From assembly GCA_032433595.1 (NCBI GenBank), contig JASWJB010000018.1:124001-188000 (forward strand): 64,000 nucleotides of DNA, in the 5' to 3' direction. Under the pieces are notes generated by a model. The model was not told the origin of the DNA. It made no database searches and saw only the letters and a list, made by a program, of their open reading frames with translations. Source of the DNA: Conoideocrella luteorostrata (lineage: Eukaryota; Ascomycota; Sordariomycetes; Hypocreales; Clavicipitaceae). A program made the position numbers and the translations under genes. Positions 33,115-41,798 of this stretch are shown one piece after another (the stretch's first letter is position 1; each line of letters starts with the position of its first letter).

Positions 33115-34903
33115 TCATTCTGACTTTGGTGGCCACTTCACGCGACGCTCAGCCTTGATGTACAAATTATTCGGCCTGATCAGCTGGAAATACGGATCGT
33201 ACTCGATAGGACCATCTTGAGCTAGTGAGAACTTATAACGGTAGACCAGTTTGGGCAAAAACACCTTGACTTCTTGCAGCGCAAAGTTGAAGCCGACGCA
33301 CATTCTGGGGCCAGCTGCAAATGGCACATACGAGCCAGTCGGTCGGTTCTTGACTTGCTCAGTGTCCCAGCGATCAGGGCCAAATCTTGTAGGATTGTCC
33401 CAGATTTTGTCGTTGTTGTGGATGTGGTGCAATGCGGGGATTACGACAGAGTCCTTGGGAAGCTTGTAGCCCCCGGGCAGGATCATGTCAATCTTAGAGG
33501 AGCGGCCGGGTTGATATGATGGATTATGACGTCTTTGTGTCTCTTTGATGAACTTGTCGAGGAACGTGAGCTTATTGGTCAGCTCGGCGGTCACCTTAGT
33601 GTCAGCGTCCCAGTCGTTGTCAATCAGTTCTTGGAGAAGGCGCTCCTGGTTCCCTGGGTATTGCACCAAGCTATATATTAACCAGGACAATAATGAAGAT
33701 GTGGTTGTAAATCCGGCGCCGGTGGCAACTAGAAGCGCTGGTGCGAATTGAGCTGGTGGTAATTTTTTCCCGTTGTTATCTGTGGCTCTTAGGAAGTAAT
33801 CTGCCAAGATTCGTTAGTCGAAGTGTTCATGCAATGAGAATTGAAGGGCCGCTGCTCATGTACATACCGACAACATTCTCTGCCTTCAATGCAGCATCCT
33901 GAAGTTCCAGGTCATCTTGGCCCTTGGATGCTTTTGCGATGGCATCCATCATCATCTCTTCTATTCTGGCTACTGTCTGGCGCAGTCGTCTGGGATCACC
34001 AAATGGCATATGAGCATACCATGCGCCCATGGTCGAAATACGCTTGTTTAATTCTAGATTAAGAGCAATTTTGTGGACCATTTCGTGTAATGGAGCATCC
34101 ACCTCGGAGAAATGTCCAAAATCGATACCGAGAACAAGTTTCCCTACTGCCTGGGAGCCGAGCTTAAGCATGTATTGGTACACATTCCATGCTTCGTCTT
34201 TCTCGTCGAGTTCGTCAAAAACTTTGAACGCCTGCTCGACCGTCTTTTGCATAGTCGGCGCATAGTGGCGCACAGCTTTAGGCCCAAGAGCCGGAGGTAG
34301 GAACTTATGTGCTAGTCGCCATTCCTCTGTGTCTGTATCTCCCAGAAAGACGCCAGCTTCCTTTGACTTGATGGGGTGCAGAGGGTGTCCGGGAATGATG
34401 TGCTTGCTAAAGAAGTCGTTTTCTTGGAAGAATATTTGAGACAGCTTGGGGTCGTTGGTCTGGTAAACCTTGCTGCCCATGTTATTGGTTACAATCAAAG
34501 GCCCGTATTTCTCGAAAAGCCTTTGGTGGTTTCCAAGGTGGTCTGGGTACACCTCGAAGTAGTTGCCAAAGTAGGGAAGACCTGTTGGGCCCGGGATTTC
34601 TTGAACACCCTTCCCATCAATGGTAACGACAATTGGGCTTTCTGCATCCTTGACATCCGAGAATGCCGTGAGTCTGTGATCATTGGAGACAAACCCAATG
34701 CCTTGTAGGAAAAGTCAGATATGTTTTGAGTGATGGTCTTTCGTTTGACGAATAGAGCTTCTCTTCTTACCTTTGTGGTCCACTATAGCAAAGTGTGCTG
34801 CAACCAGGTGCTGCAGCTCTTCGATATCCCCAGCGTCCGAGAAGTCAATGTCAATGGCAGTTGAGGCATCCTCTCCCAAAAGATAAAACTGGTTTGAACC
34901 CAT
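33115..34903 (-). CDS. cytochrome P450 monooxygenase, atypical soluble N-terminus
   Basis: Three exons, 34903-34771, 34701-33868 and 33800-33115; phases close and the product is 550 residues. Signature elements: proline hinge EIPGPTGLPYFGN near residue 79, ExxR as KETQRR near 412, FGPDRW, and the heme loop FAAGPRMCVGFNFALQE with the iron-ligating cysteine near 489. The I-helix reads ATGAGFTTTSS near 354; the acidic residue usually before the conserved threonine is replaced by threonine. The N-terminus before the hinge is about 78 residues, polar and acidic, with no transmembrane anchor, whereas most fungal P450s are ER-anchored. Its start is 1.1 kb from, and divergent to, the b5/b5-reductase gene, a likely electron donor. 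Substrate is inferred to be the PKS product. Confidence 0.9.
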
Positions 34904-36020
34904 GATGGTATGAAATAATGTTGAAAATTGTTGATGTATAGGTAAACAATGCCCGGTAAGAGGATGTGCTATGTGGCTCCAGGGCTTATATACTGACTGG
35001 ATTGCGCTGAACCCGTATATCACCGACTAGTGGTGGGTAATGACATGGTTACCAGGCAGCCCGTCATTTACCACATACCGAGGCAACGAGGCTAAAGGCT
35101 AAGGCTCCTTTTTCCCTTAGCTGCCCATGTCTGCCCGAAGAGTCTGTTAGTTTACATGAATGAGCCGGTCGCGCATTCCAAATTATCAGGAGAATTGTAT
35201 AACTGGGGACTGGATAACGCAAGTCGGAAAGTCCACGGCCCCGTCTCGCTGTCGGCGGCGCTAGCATCGACCCAATTCTTACTCGAACATTTGTGGACTC
35301 TATGGGGCATATTCCGTCATTGACACCACCGTTAGCAGGGTTCGGAACCGGCAGTTAGAGGAGACCCTACAGCTATTGTAGCTGTAGTTGCGGTATTCGG
35401 CTTCGTATAAAATTTAAATCTACTTACGGAGTAAATTTCAGCAAGAAGTAACGTACAAACTACAGCTGACATCTCTAACATACAAGGAGCCACTGTTTCT
35501 GGCAAGTTTGACGCCATTGCCAGTTGGTTTTGCACGAGAATAATCTGCGGATATTATGAGAAACCCTCACTCTCGATTTTACGGTGTGGCTCATGGTGAC
35601 CGAGGCTAAGTTTCCTGATGCTGGAGATTAAAAATTCACAAGCCGGCATTGGCCACTGAGCTCGGTGAGACCGGACCATTAACCATTAGTAGCAGGGATG
35701 TGATAAATGGGCTCGGGCATCCACTAACCGAATTTTCCCACAGCATTGTCCGGAGCTATCACTCTCAACAAGGAGCCTATTTTCGGAGGGTCCATATTTA
35801 TCTCGGCATTGCAAGTAGTCGCTATGGAGGACGCTCCGAAACCTTTACATATAAGCGGCACCATGGTGTTTGATCAACTTGAAGGAGATCGTTTTCTTCG
35901 CAAAATACATGTACTTAGCCTCGCCTCAGAATATCTCATACAAGTCAGTATTGTTTTTGGTCTCATTATATCACCTCACTGTCGCAAACCAAAACACTTT
36001 AGCATTTCTTGTCCTCGCCA
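34904..36020. other. divergent promoter region between P450 and b5/b5-reductase genes
   Basis: About 1.1 kb shared by the two start sites (34903 minus, 36021 plus). An exact TACGGAGTA is at 35425. Open frames at 35649-36147 (+) are motif-free and partly leader of the reductase gene. Joint control is plausible but not shown. Confidence 0.5.
34985..34992 (-). promoter_or_regulatory. TATA-like box for the P450 gene
   Basis: On the minus strand TATATAAG lies about 82 nt upstream of the ATG at 34903, a good position for a core promoter element. Confidence 0.5.
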
Positions 36021-37467
36021 ATGCCAGACGCTATGGAGATTGAAGCCAGAACAGTGGCAGAGCACAATAAACCAGAAGATTCTTGGATCATTGTCCACGG
36101 CAAAGGTTAGATTAAAGCGTTGTACGCGCCTCTTAATACCTGTCTAGTGAATACTGACACTTAAACCAGTTTATGATGTAACAAAATATTTACAGGATCA
36201 CCCTGGCGGCGCTGATGTCCTTGTGGAAGCGGCAGGCACTAATGCTACTGAAGAGTTTGACAACGCCGGTCACTCGGAAGATGCTTGGACTGTCATGGAA
36301 TCCTACCTCGTTGGAAATCTTAAAGGCTACGAGAAGAAGAAGCCAAGATCCAAGCCCATCGTTCGCCAAGCACAAAGTCCAACGCGCACACCATCCACAG
36401 AGAGTCAGTCACTAGCTAAGTTGGCCAACCTGGGCCTCTTTTCGCTGTCAATTGCTGCTGTTTACTACGCGGGCAAGCACTATGGACCTCCTCTCCCTAA
36501 ATCGCTAGTGTCTTGGCTGCACACCGATCCTGCAAACCAACGTGGCTTTGGCTTTGTAAAAGGACTTCTTATCGGCGGCGGTATTTTTGCAGCTATTGAC
36601 GCTATTGTTGCCCAACAATTCGCCAAGCTGGTCTGGAGCAAAAAGTCATTCACAAGCTATCCAGCCCATATGAAAATCTCTAAACCCGTCCAAGAAGACA
36701 CTCTCCTGCAACGCGGTTTACTGGATCCTGCCAAATATTCCCGTCTACCGCTGCAGACCAAGACAATGGTGGCCCCCAATGTTTACAAGTTCACTTTCAC
36801 CCTTCCCACCACCAGCACAGTTCTCGGTTTGCCAATCGGCCAGCACGTCGCGATCAAGGCAGATGTCGGAAAGGAGAGCGTTTCACGGTCGTACACACCC
36901 GTATCCAACAACTCAGATCGTGGTGTGCTCGAGCTGGTCATCAAGGTATACCCAGACGGCAAACTGACAAACGGCTACCTGGCCGGCCTTGAAGTTGGCG
37001 ACGAGGTTTTATTCAGAGGTCCCAAGGGGGCCATGCGGTACAAGCGTGGTCTTTGCAAGAAAATTGGCATGGTTGCTGGCGGAACTGGCATTACTCCGAT
37101 GTTCCAAATCGTTCGTGCCATCTGTGAAGATGACCGCGATCTGACCCAAGTGAGTCTCATATACGCGAACCGTACCGAACAGGACATCCTTCTTCGCAAA
37201 GAACTGGACACGTTCGCGAGACGATATCCCCAGAACCTCAAAGTCCACTACATGCTGGATCAGCCCCCAGCAGACTGGCCTTACGGAAAGGGATATGTCA
37301 CAAAAGACCTGATGCAGGAGAAGTTGCCGGCACCCAGCATGGATACCCGGATGATGCTCTGTGGTCCACCTGGCATGGTCAACGCTGCAAAATCAGCGTT
37401 GGTTGATTTGGGGTTTGAGCAGCCTGGGGCGATGGCCAAGATTACGGACCAAATATTTTTATTCTGA
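36021..37467 (+). CDS. cytochrome b5 / NADH-cytochrome b5 reductase fusion
   Basis: Two exons, 36021-36105 and 36170-37467 (64-nt intron, phase 1), 460 residues. Residues 8-85 are a cytochrome b5 domain (VAEHNKPEDSWIIVHGKVYD, then DHPGG) with heme-ligand histidines at 39 and 63. Two hydrophobic segments follow (LANLGLFSLSIAAVYYAG and GFVKGLLIGGGIFAAIDAIVA). The C-terminal reductase has RSYTPVS (FAD), GPKGAMRY, GMVAGGTGITPMFQI (NADH) and CGPPGM, ending in phenylalanine as b5 reductases do. The expected reaction is NADH to FAD to heme electron transfer at a membrane, feeding a P450 or desaturase. Such tethered fusions occur in fungi, but the location next to a divergent P450 inside a PKS cluster suggests a dedicated redox partner. 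Confidence 0.92.
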
Positions 37468-38380
37468 GGAGCTGATTGCATCACGTAGAAGTGGCGAGGA
37501 CAACAAAACGCATAATAGTTTATCGAACAGAATCAGTAGGCTACAAGGCCCAATTATTAGACCGTAACAATTTTGACATCATATTACCACATTTTAACAC
37601 GAATGCCACGTTAGCGGTGCTTGAATTTGCGTAAAAATAAGCCTTCCAATTGATCTTCCAACGTGAAACGCTGTTGACAAAATTTCCCCGAGACGCTGCC
37701 ACGCAAGGCCCTGCGGGCAGCAAACATGACGATCGAGCGTGGATGTAGGGGCTCTTCCCACGAGATTGGAAATTCAGGTAGCACACGTAGCGACTGCAGG
37801 ATGCGGCACGTTTGCATCTAGCATGGTAGCAGCGGCGGCGTTACAGACACGTTTTGGCCAAGTAGGCGTAGGCCAGGTCCAAAAGTTGCTAGCGATGGTG
37901 GCAGCACGGCTGTATTTCGTGCCTGGTTGACATCCGCGTCATTTCCCAGACAGCGCCCCGATGGGGAGCCCGATAGGAGCGAGCGCTGTCAACAAAGGGC
38001 CCGGGCGACGAAGAGTCCGATCCAGGCGATCCAATCCTTCAAGCACTCTTCATGATGACGTGGTCTAGCTGGCCTCAGCAAGCAGACTCGACGCATCCGG
38101 CAAAAAGTCGCCGGCTCTAATCGGATCTAGGCAGTGGCGGCACTTGGAATGGCAGCATATCGAGAAAGACCGCCCGATTTACAGGGGGGAGTTTAAAGCC
38201 TTACAGGGCACCTAGACGCTAAGAGCGTTTCATTCCACCGGACCCGCGGGGCCTCGGAGTGGGGCAGCCTCGGCAAATCCACCCTTTGACATTTTGACAG
38301 GTTCAATTAACTGCGGAATACTTCCCGTTAATCGCTCGGCGGTTACGGATGTTTGTCACCGAAGGCAAATGGATTATACG

Positions 38381-38523
38381 TCCGGCAACGCATCTTGCAA
38401 CTTCCGTCGTAATTTGAGTTCCAAGGAGAAAGCCGGGATATTTCCAAGTCGATAAGTCCGGCAGCAGTTCTTGCAAATTTCGTCATAATTTGAGTTCCAA
38501 GGAGAAAACCGGGATATTTTCCA
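38381..38523. repeat. two tandem copies of a ~70-bp block (period 76)
   Basis: Copy 1 spans about 38381-38446 and copy 2 about 38457-38523. Both contain TTTGAGTTCCAAGGAGAAA and end CCGGGATATTT(T)CCA. Many differences between copies are C/T or G/A changes (for example CCGTCGTAAT against TCGTCATAAT). The block lies about 230-370 nt upstream of the dehydrogenase-propeller start codon. Confidence 0.85.
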
Positions 38524-38594
38524 TATTGTAAAGATCAACGTCGCGTCTATGCGCAAATGTCCATGGAATATAAGCATCGTTCTACGTAACTGTG

Positions 38595-38606
38595 TATATA
38601 TATATG
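38595..38606 (+). promoter_or_regulatory. TATA-rich core promoter of the dehydrogenase-propeller gene
   Basis: TATATATATATG lies about 150 nt upstream of the ATG at 38753 and just downstream of the duplicated block. Confidence 0.4.
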
Positions 38607-38752
38607 CGAGCCCATCCCCTTAACTTGGCACTTGTCGTTCATGAAACATACCCTATCACTTCTGTATAGCCCCATTGCCCGCACACAGTTATTCAACTAG
38701 GATACATAATTTTTCAGCTCTTTTAAAAACAACCCTGCCTACCAGCCCCATC

Positions 38753-40597
38753 ATGACTAATTTCATCTTACCCTCTACCCAGGGTCGGGTGGTTACCATT
38801 CTGGGTGGCGGAGTCCTTGGACGGCGAATTGCTTGCGGATGGGCCGCCGGCGGTTATGATGTTGTCATTCGCGATCCAAGCTCCGAGCAGAGGATTTCTG
38901 CTCTTCACTATTGCGAGACAAGCATGTCACAATTTTCAGAATCTGGAAATCGGGGCAGTGTGACAGCTGAAGCAGATCTAAAGCCAGCCGTCAGCAAGTC
39001 TTGGCTGGTGATCGAGGCGGTACCCGAGAAGCTCCCACTCAAGATTAGCACATTCACCGATTTAGAGAGCCATGCACCCGCAGATGCGATTCTTTGCAGC
39101 AATTCCTCGTCATACAAGTCGAGGGAGATGGTTGGCGACTTGAAACTTGAAACCAAGCAGAGAATCCTGAACATGCATTACTACATGCCCCCAGGAAACC
39201 GTGTCGTCGAATTGATGACGGACGGGTTTACTCACAAAAACATATTCCCGTTCCTCGTTGAGAAGCTTTCCGAGGTTGGCTTCCATCCGTTTGTGGCCCT
39301 TAAAGAGTCGACAGGTCTCATCTTTAATCGTCTCTGGGCTGCAATCAAGCGAGAAGTTTTGACCATCTTGGCCGAAGGAGTGTCGACCCCAGAGGAGATA
39401 GACGGCCTTTGGCGGGAAATGTGGCTCGGCAACCAGTCAGGGCCCGTGGCGATGATGGATGCTGTCGGGCTGGACACGGTATCATTCATCGAGCAACATT
39501 ATATTGCCGAGCGCGGCCTGCCCGATGTACCTGTCAAATTTTTGCAAAAGTACATTGATGAGGGTAAACTTGGCGCAAAGTCAAGCAAAGGCGGCCTGTA
39601 CCCAGCAGGTTTTACTACGAAAACAGGGAATAGGACTGGCGACCACGACAACGTCCACGCGCCGCTCCTATACTTTCTAGACATCGGGCTGTCAGTGAAA
39701 AATCCAAAGGACGCCTTCAATGCAGGCCGCATTCTGGTCGGCTCACCTGACGAAAGGGAGCTGAAGACAGTAATTACAGGTCAACTGACGCCCGATGGGA
39801 TTGACATATCTCTTGCCGCAGGAAAGCTGTTCTGGACCAGCATGGGGGTGCCGTCCCAAAATGACGGTGCTGTGTTCAGCGCCGATCTCAGTGGTAGCGA
39901 TGTCACTGAGATTGTACCAAGAGGAAAGGTCCACACGCCGAAGCAGCTCGTTGTCGATCACCAGAACTCCAAGCTCTACTTTTCCGACAGAGAGGGCCTG
40001 GGTGTTATGCGCTGCAGCTTTGACGGCTCTGCACTAGAGACGGTGGTTCGCTCCGGTAATTGGCGCGACGACTCTGACAAAGCTGACCAGACCAAATGGT
40101 GCGTCGGCATTGCCGTATCGCCAGCTACTGGAAAGTTCTACTGGACCCAAAAAGGCCCATCAAAGGGAAACAAAGGGCGCATCTTCCGCGCCAACATTGA
40201 CTTTCTCTCTGGAGAAAACGCCGACAACCGCAGAGACATCGAGCTATTGTTTCAAAACTTGCCGGAGCCCATCGATTTGGACATTGACCCCACTGATGAG
40301 ACGCTTTACTGGTCGGATAGAGGAGAGCTCCCGCTTGGAAACAGCATCAACCGTGCCAAGATCAATGGTCTCGAACCGCCGACAGGTGATAGCACGAGCC
40401 TGCCCGGTAAAGACTATGAACTCATCGTTCGCAACATGCATGAAGCAATCGGAGTCAAGGTAGACCCGAAAAATCAGCACATTTACGCAACAGATCTGGG
40501 CGGCGCCGTGTATCGGTTCAACATGGACGGGGGTGCAAAGAAGAAATTTTATGAGGATGCTGGTGCCTTTACGGGAATATCACTTGCGCATGTCTAA
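38753..40597 (+). CDS. 3-hydroxyacyl-CoA dehydrogenase fused to a YWTD-type beta-propeller
   Basis: One exon; the first ATG is at 38753, giving 614 residues (the frame is open upstream but without ATG). Residues 12-290 are a 3-hydroxyacyl-CoA dehydrogenase: Rossmann loop VVTILGGGVLGRRIA, VIEAVPEKLPLK, SNSSSYKS, the catalytic-histidine motif NMHYYMPPGNRVVELM, and the helical C-terminal part with GLIFNRLWAAIKRE and MDAVGLDTV. From about residue 325 to the end are repeats with KLFWTS, KLYFSDRE, KFYWTQKG, TLYWSDRGE and HIYATDLGG, as in six-bladed LDL-receptor YWTD propellers. No signal peptide is present, so the whole protein should be intracellular. The dehydrogenase would oxidise a 3-hydroxy-acyl or similar hydroxyacid; the propeller may bind substrate or a partner. 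It lies inside the cluster and converges with the DUF1304 gene. Confidence 0.9.
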   Translation: MTNFILPSTQGRVVTILGGGVLGRRIACGWAAGGYDVVIRDPSSEQRISALHYCETSMSQFSESGNRGSVTAEADLKPAVSKSWLVIEAVPEKLPLKISTFTDLESHAPADAILCSNSSSYKSREMVGDLKLETKQRILNMHYYMPPGNRVVELMTDGFTHKNIFPFLVEKLSEVGFHPFVALKESTGLIFNRLWAAIKREVLTILAEGVSTPEEIDGLWREMWLGNQSGPVAMMDAVGLDTVSFIEQHYIAERGLPDVPVKFLQKYIDEGKLGAKSSKGGLYPAGFTTKTGNRTGDHDNVHAPLLYFLDIGLSVKNPKDAFNAGRILVGSPDERELKTVITGQLTPDGIDISLAAGKLFWTSMGVPSQNDGAVFSADLSGSDVTEIVPRGKVHTPKQLVVDHQNSKLYFSDREGLGVMRCSFDGSALETVVRSGNWRDDSDKADQTKWCVGIAVSPATGKFYWTQKGPSKGNKGRIFRANIDFLSGENADNRRDIELLFQNLPEPIDLDIDPTDETLYWSDRGELPLGNSINRAKINGLEPPTGDSTSLPGKDYELIVRNMHEAIGVKVDPKNQHIYATDLGGAVYRFNMDGGAKKKFYEDAGAFTGISLAHV

Positions 40598-40824
40598 TGG
40601 TAATACTGGCGAGGAAGCAGACGAAGTAGTCATATACATAATTAATTAGCCTTCTGTATTTGTTGCGCTCTATACTTTCGTCCGTGCCCTGCAGATCACC
40701 AGCAATGCTTCTCTGTCAATATCAGCTCCCAATCTGTGTTTCCAGCGCAGCGCGTCGCCAGGTATTCGTCAAATTCGTCAAAGGTGCAATTCATCATGCC
40801 CGGAGTAGACGGCTGAACGGAGCT
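40598..40824. other. convergent gap between dehydrogenase-propeller and DUF1304 genes
   Basis: Only 227 nt separate the two stop codons; AT-rich near 40630-40645. No terminator can be defined for these eukaryotic genes. Confidence 0.5.
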
Positions 40825-41190
40825 TCAAATGCTCAAATACACCAAGAGAAACCCCAATAGTCCAGGTGTCATCTGTACAATCCAAATCTTGCGAGCAGCA
40901 GTAGCACCACCGTACAATCCAGCCACAATGACTATCAGGGTGAAAAACAGTCGGATCTGTCTGGCGAACTCTTCCACGGGATGGAGCAGTCCCCAAATAA
41001 GACCAGCGGCAAGGAAGCCATTATACAGGCCCTGATTCGCGGCCAGTGCCTTTGTTTGTTCCGCAAACTCGGCGGAGAGGCGGAAGGCTTTGCGGCCACG
41101 AGGTGTGGTCCAGAGAAACATTTCCAGCACCATGATGTACAAGTGGAGGACGACGAGGATGAGCGTGGCTAGAAACGATAGTGCGGCCAT
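40825..41190 (-). CDS. DUF1304 small membrane protein
   Basis: One exon, 121 residues. Four hydrophobic helices (ALSFLATLILVVLHLYIMVLEMF, GLYNGFLAAGLIWGLL, RLFFTLIVIVAGLYGGATAA, PGLLGFLLVYL). Conserved family motifs: HLYIMVLEMFLW near the N-terminus and ALAANQGLYNGFLAAGL, with W, NQG and YN as in bacterial and fungal DUF1304 proteins. Function of this family is unknown. It sits immediately downstream of the PKS 3' end and in the same direction, so it may be co-regulated with the cluster; a role in the membrane environment or export of the product is only a guess. Confidence 0.9.
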   Translation of the reverse strand: MAALSFLATLILVVLHLYIMVLEMFLWTTPRGRKAFRLSAEFAEQTKALAANQGLYNGFLAAGLIWGLLHPVEEFARQIRLFFTLIVIVAGLYGGATAARKIWIVQMTPGLLGFLLVYLSI

Positions 41191-41798
41191 GTTGGAAGCT
41201 GCGAACTCGGACGTCGATGTGGTTGGAATAACTGCTGAATTGAACTTGCTGAACAGTGGAAGGATGGTTAAGAAGGAATTGGCATCACGGCATAATTGGG
41301 CCTGACCTCGTGTTTAAATATGCAATCCGTACCGGGTACCAGTGCCCAATCGGCGATAACGTCTGCAAACTCACTAGCGCGTCTGGCCTCAGCAGGCAGC
41401 AGGATGCGAGCCTGCACAATAATAGAGCCTTCAAATTCATTGTTCACCCCACAGTTATTTTTAGCGACCTGGGTCATTTGTTGTTTCATCGTCATACGAC
41501 AGCTTCAATCACTCTGATTGCTTTCATTCAGCACCGGGGCAAGCAGAATACTAACTAATTAAGTTTTAACTATCTAGAACTAGAACTAGCGGCGCGAGCC
41601 TAAACTCATATGAATTACGGAGTACTCTTTCGACAATCGGACAAAAAGAAAGAGCCAGAGAGGTACGCTCAGTCCTGTATAACTAAAATGCCCCAAAACA
41701 AGACGAAGAAAGCAGCAAAAATAAAGGAAAAATGCAAAAGAACATTCCAACAAGCGATAGTGAGTGATTGCAGAGACGGAATAAATGAAATGAAAAGC
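41191..41798. other. intergenic between PKS stop and DUF1304 start
   Basis: About 600 nt, with an exact TACGGAGTA at 41616. Contains the DUF1304 promoter. No gene seen. Confidence 0.5.

Larger units (their letters stand above)
37468..38752. other. intergenic with a 76-bp direct repeat
   Basis: About 1.3 kb, no gene supported (frames at 37541-37930 are short and motif-free). GC-rich to about 38300 and AT-rich after. Holds the duplicated block and TA tract that precede the dehydrogenase-propeller gene. Confidence 0.5.
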
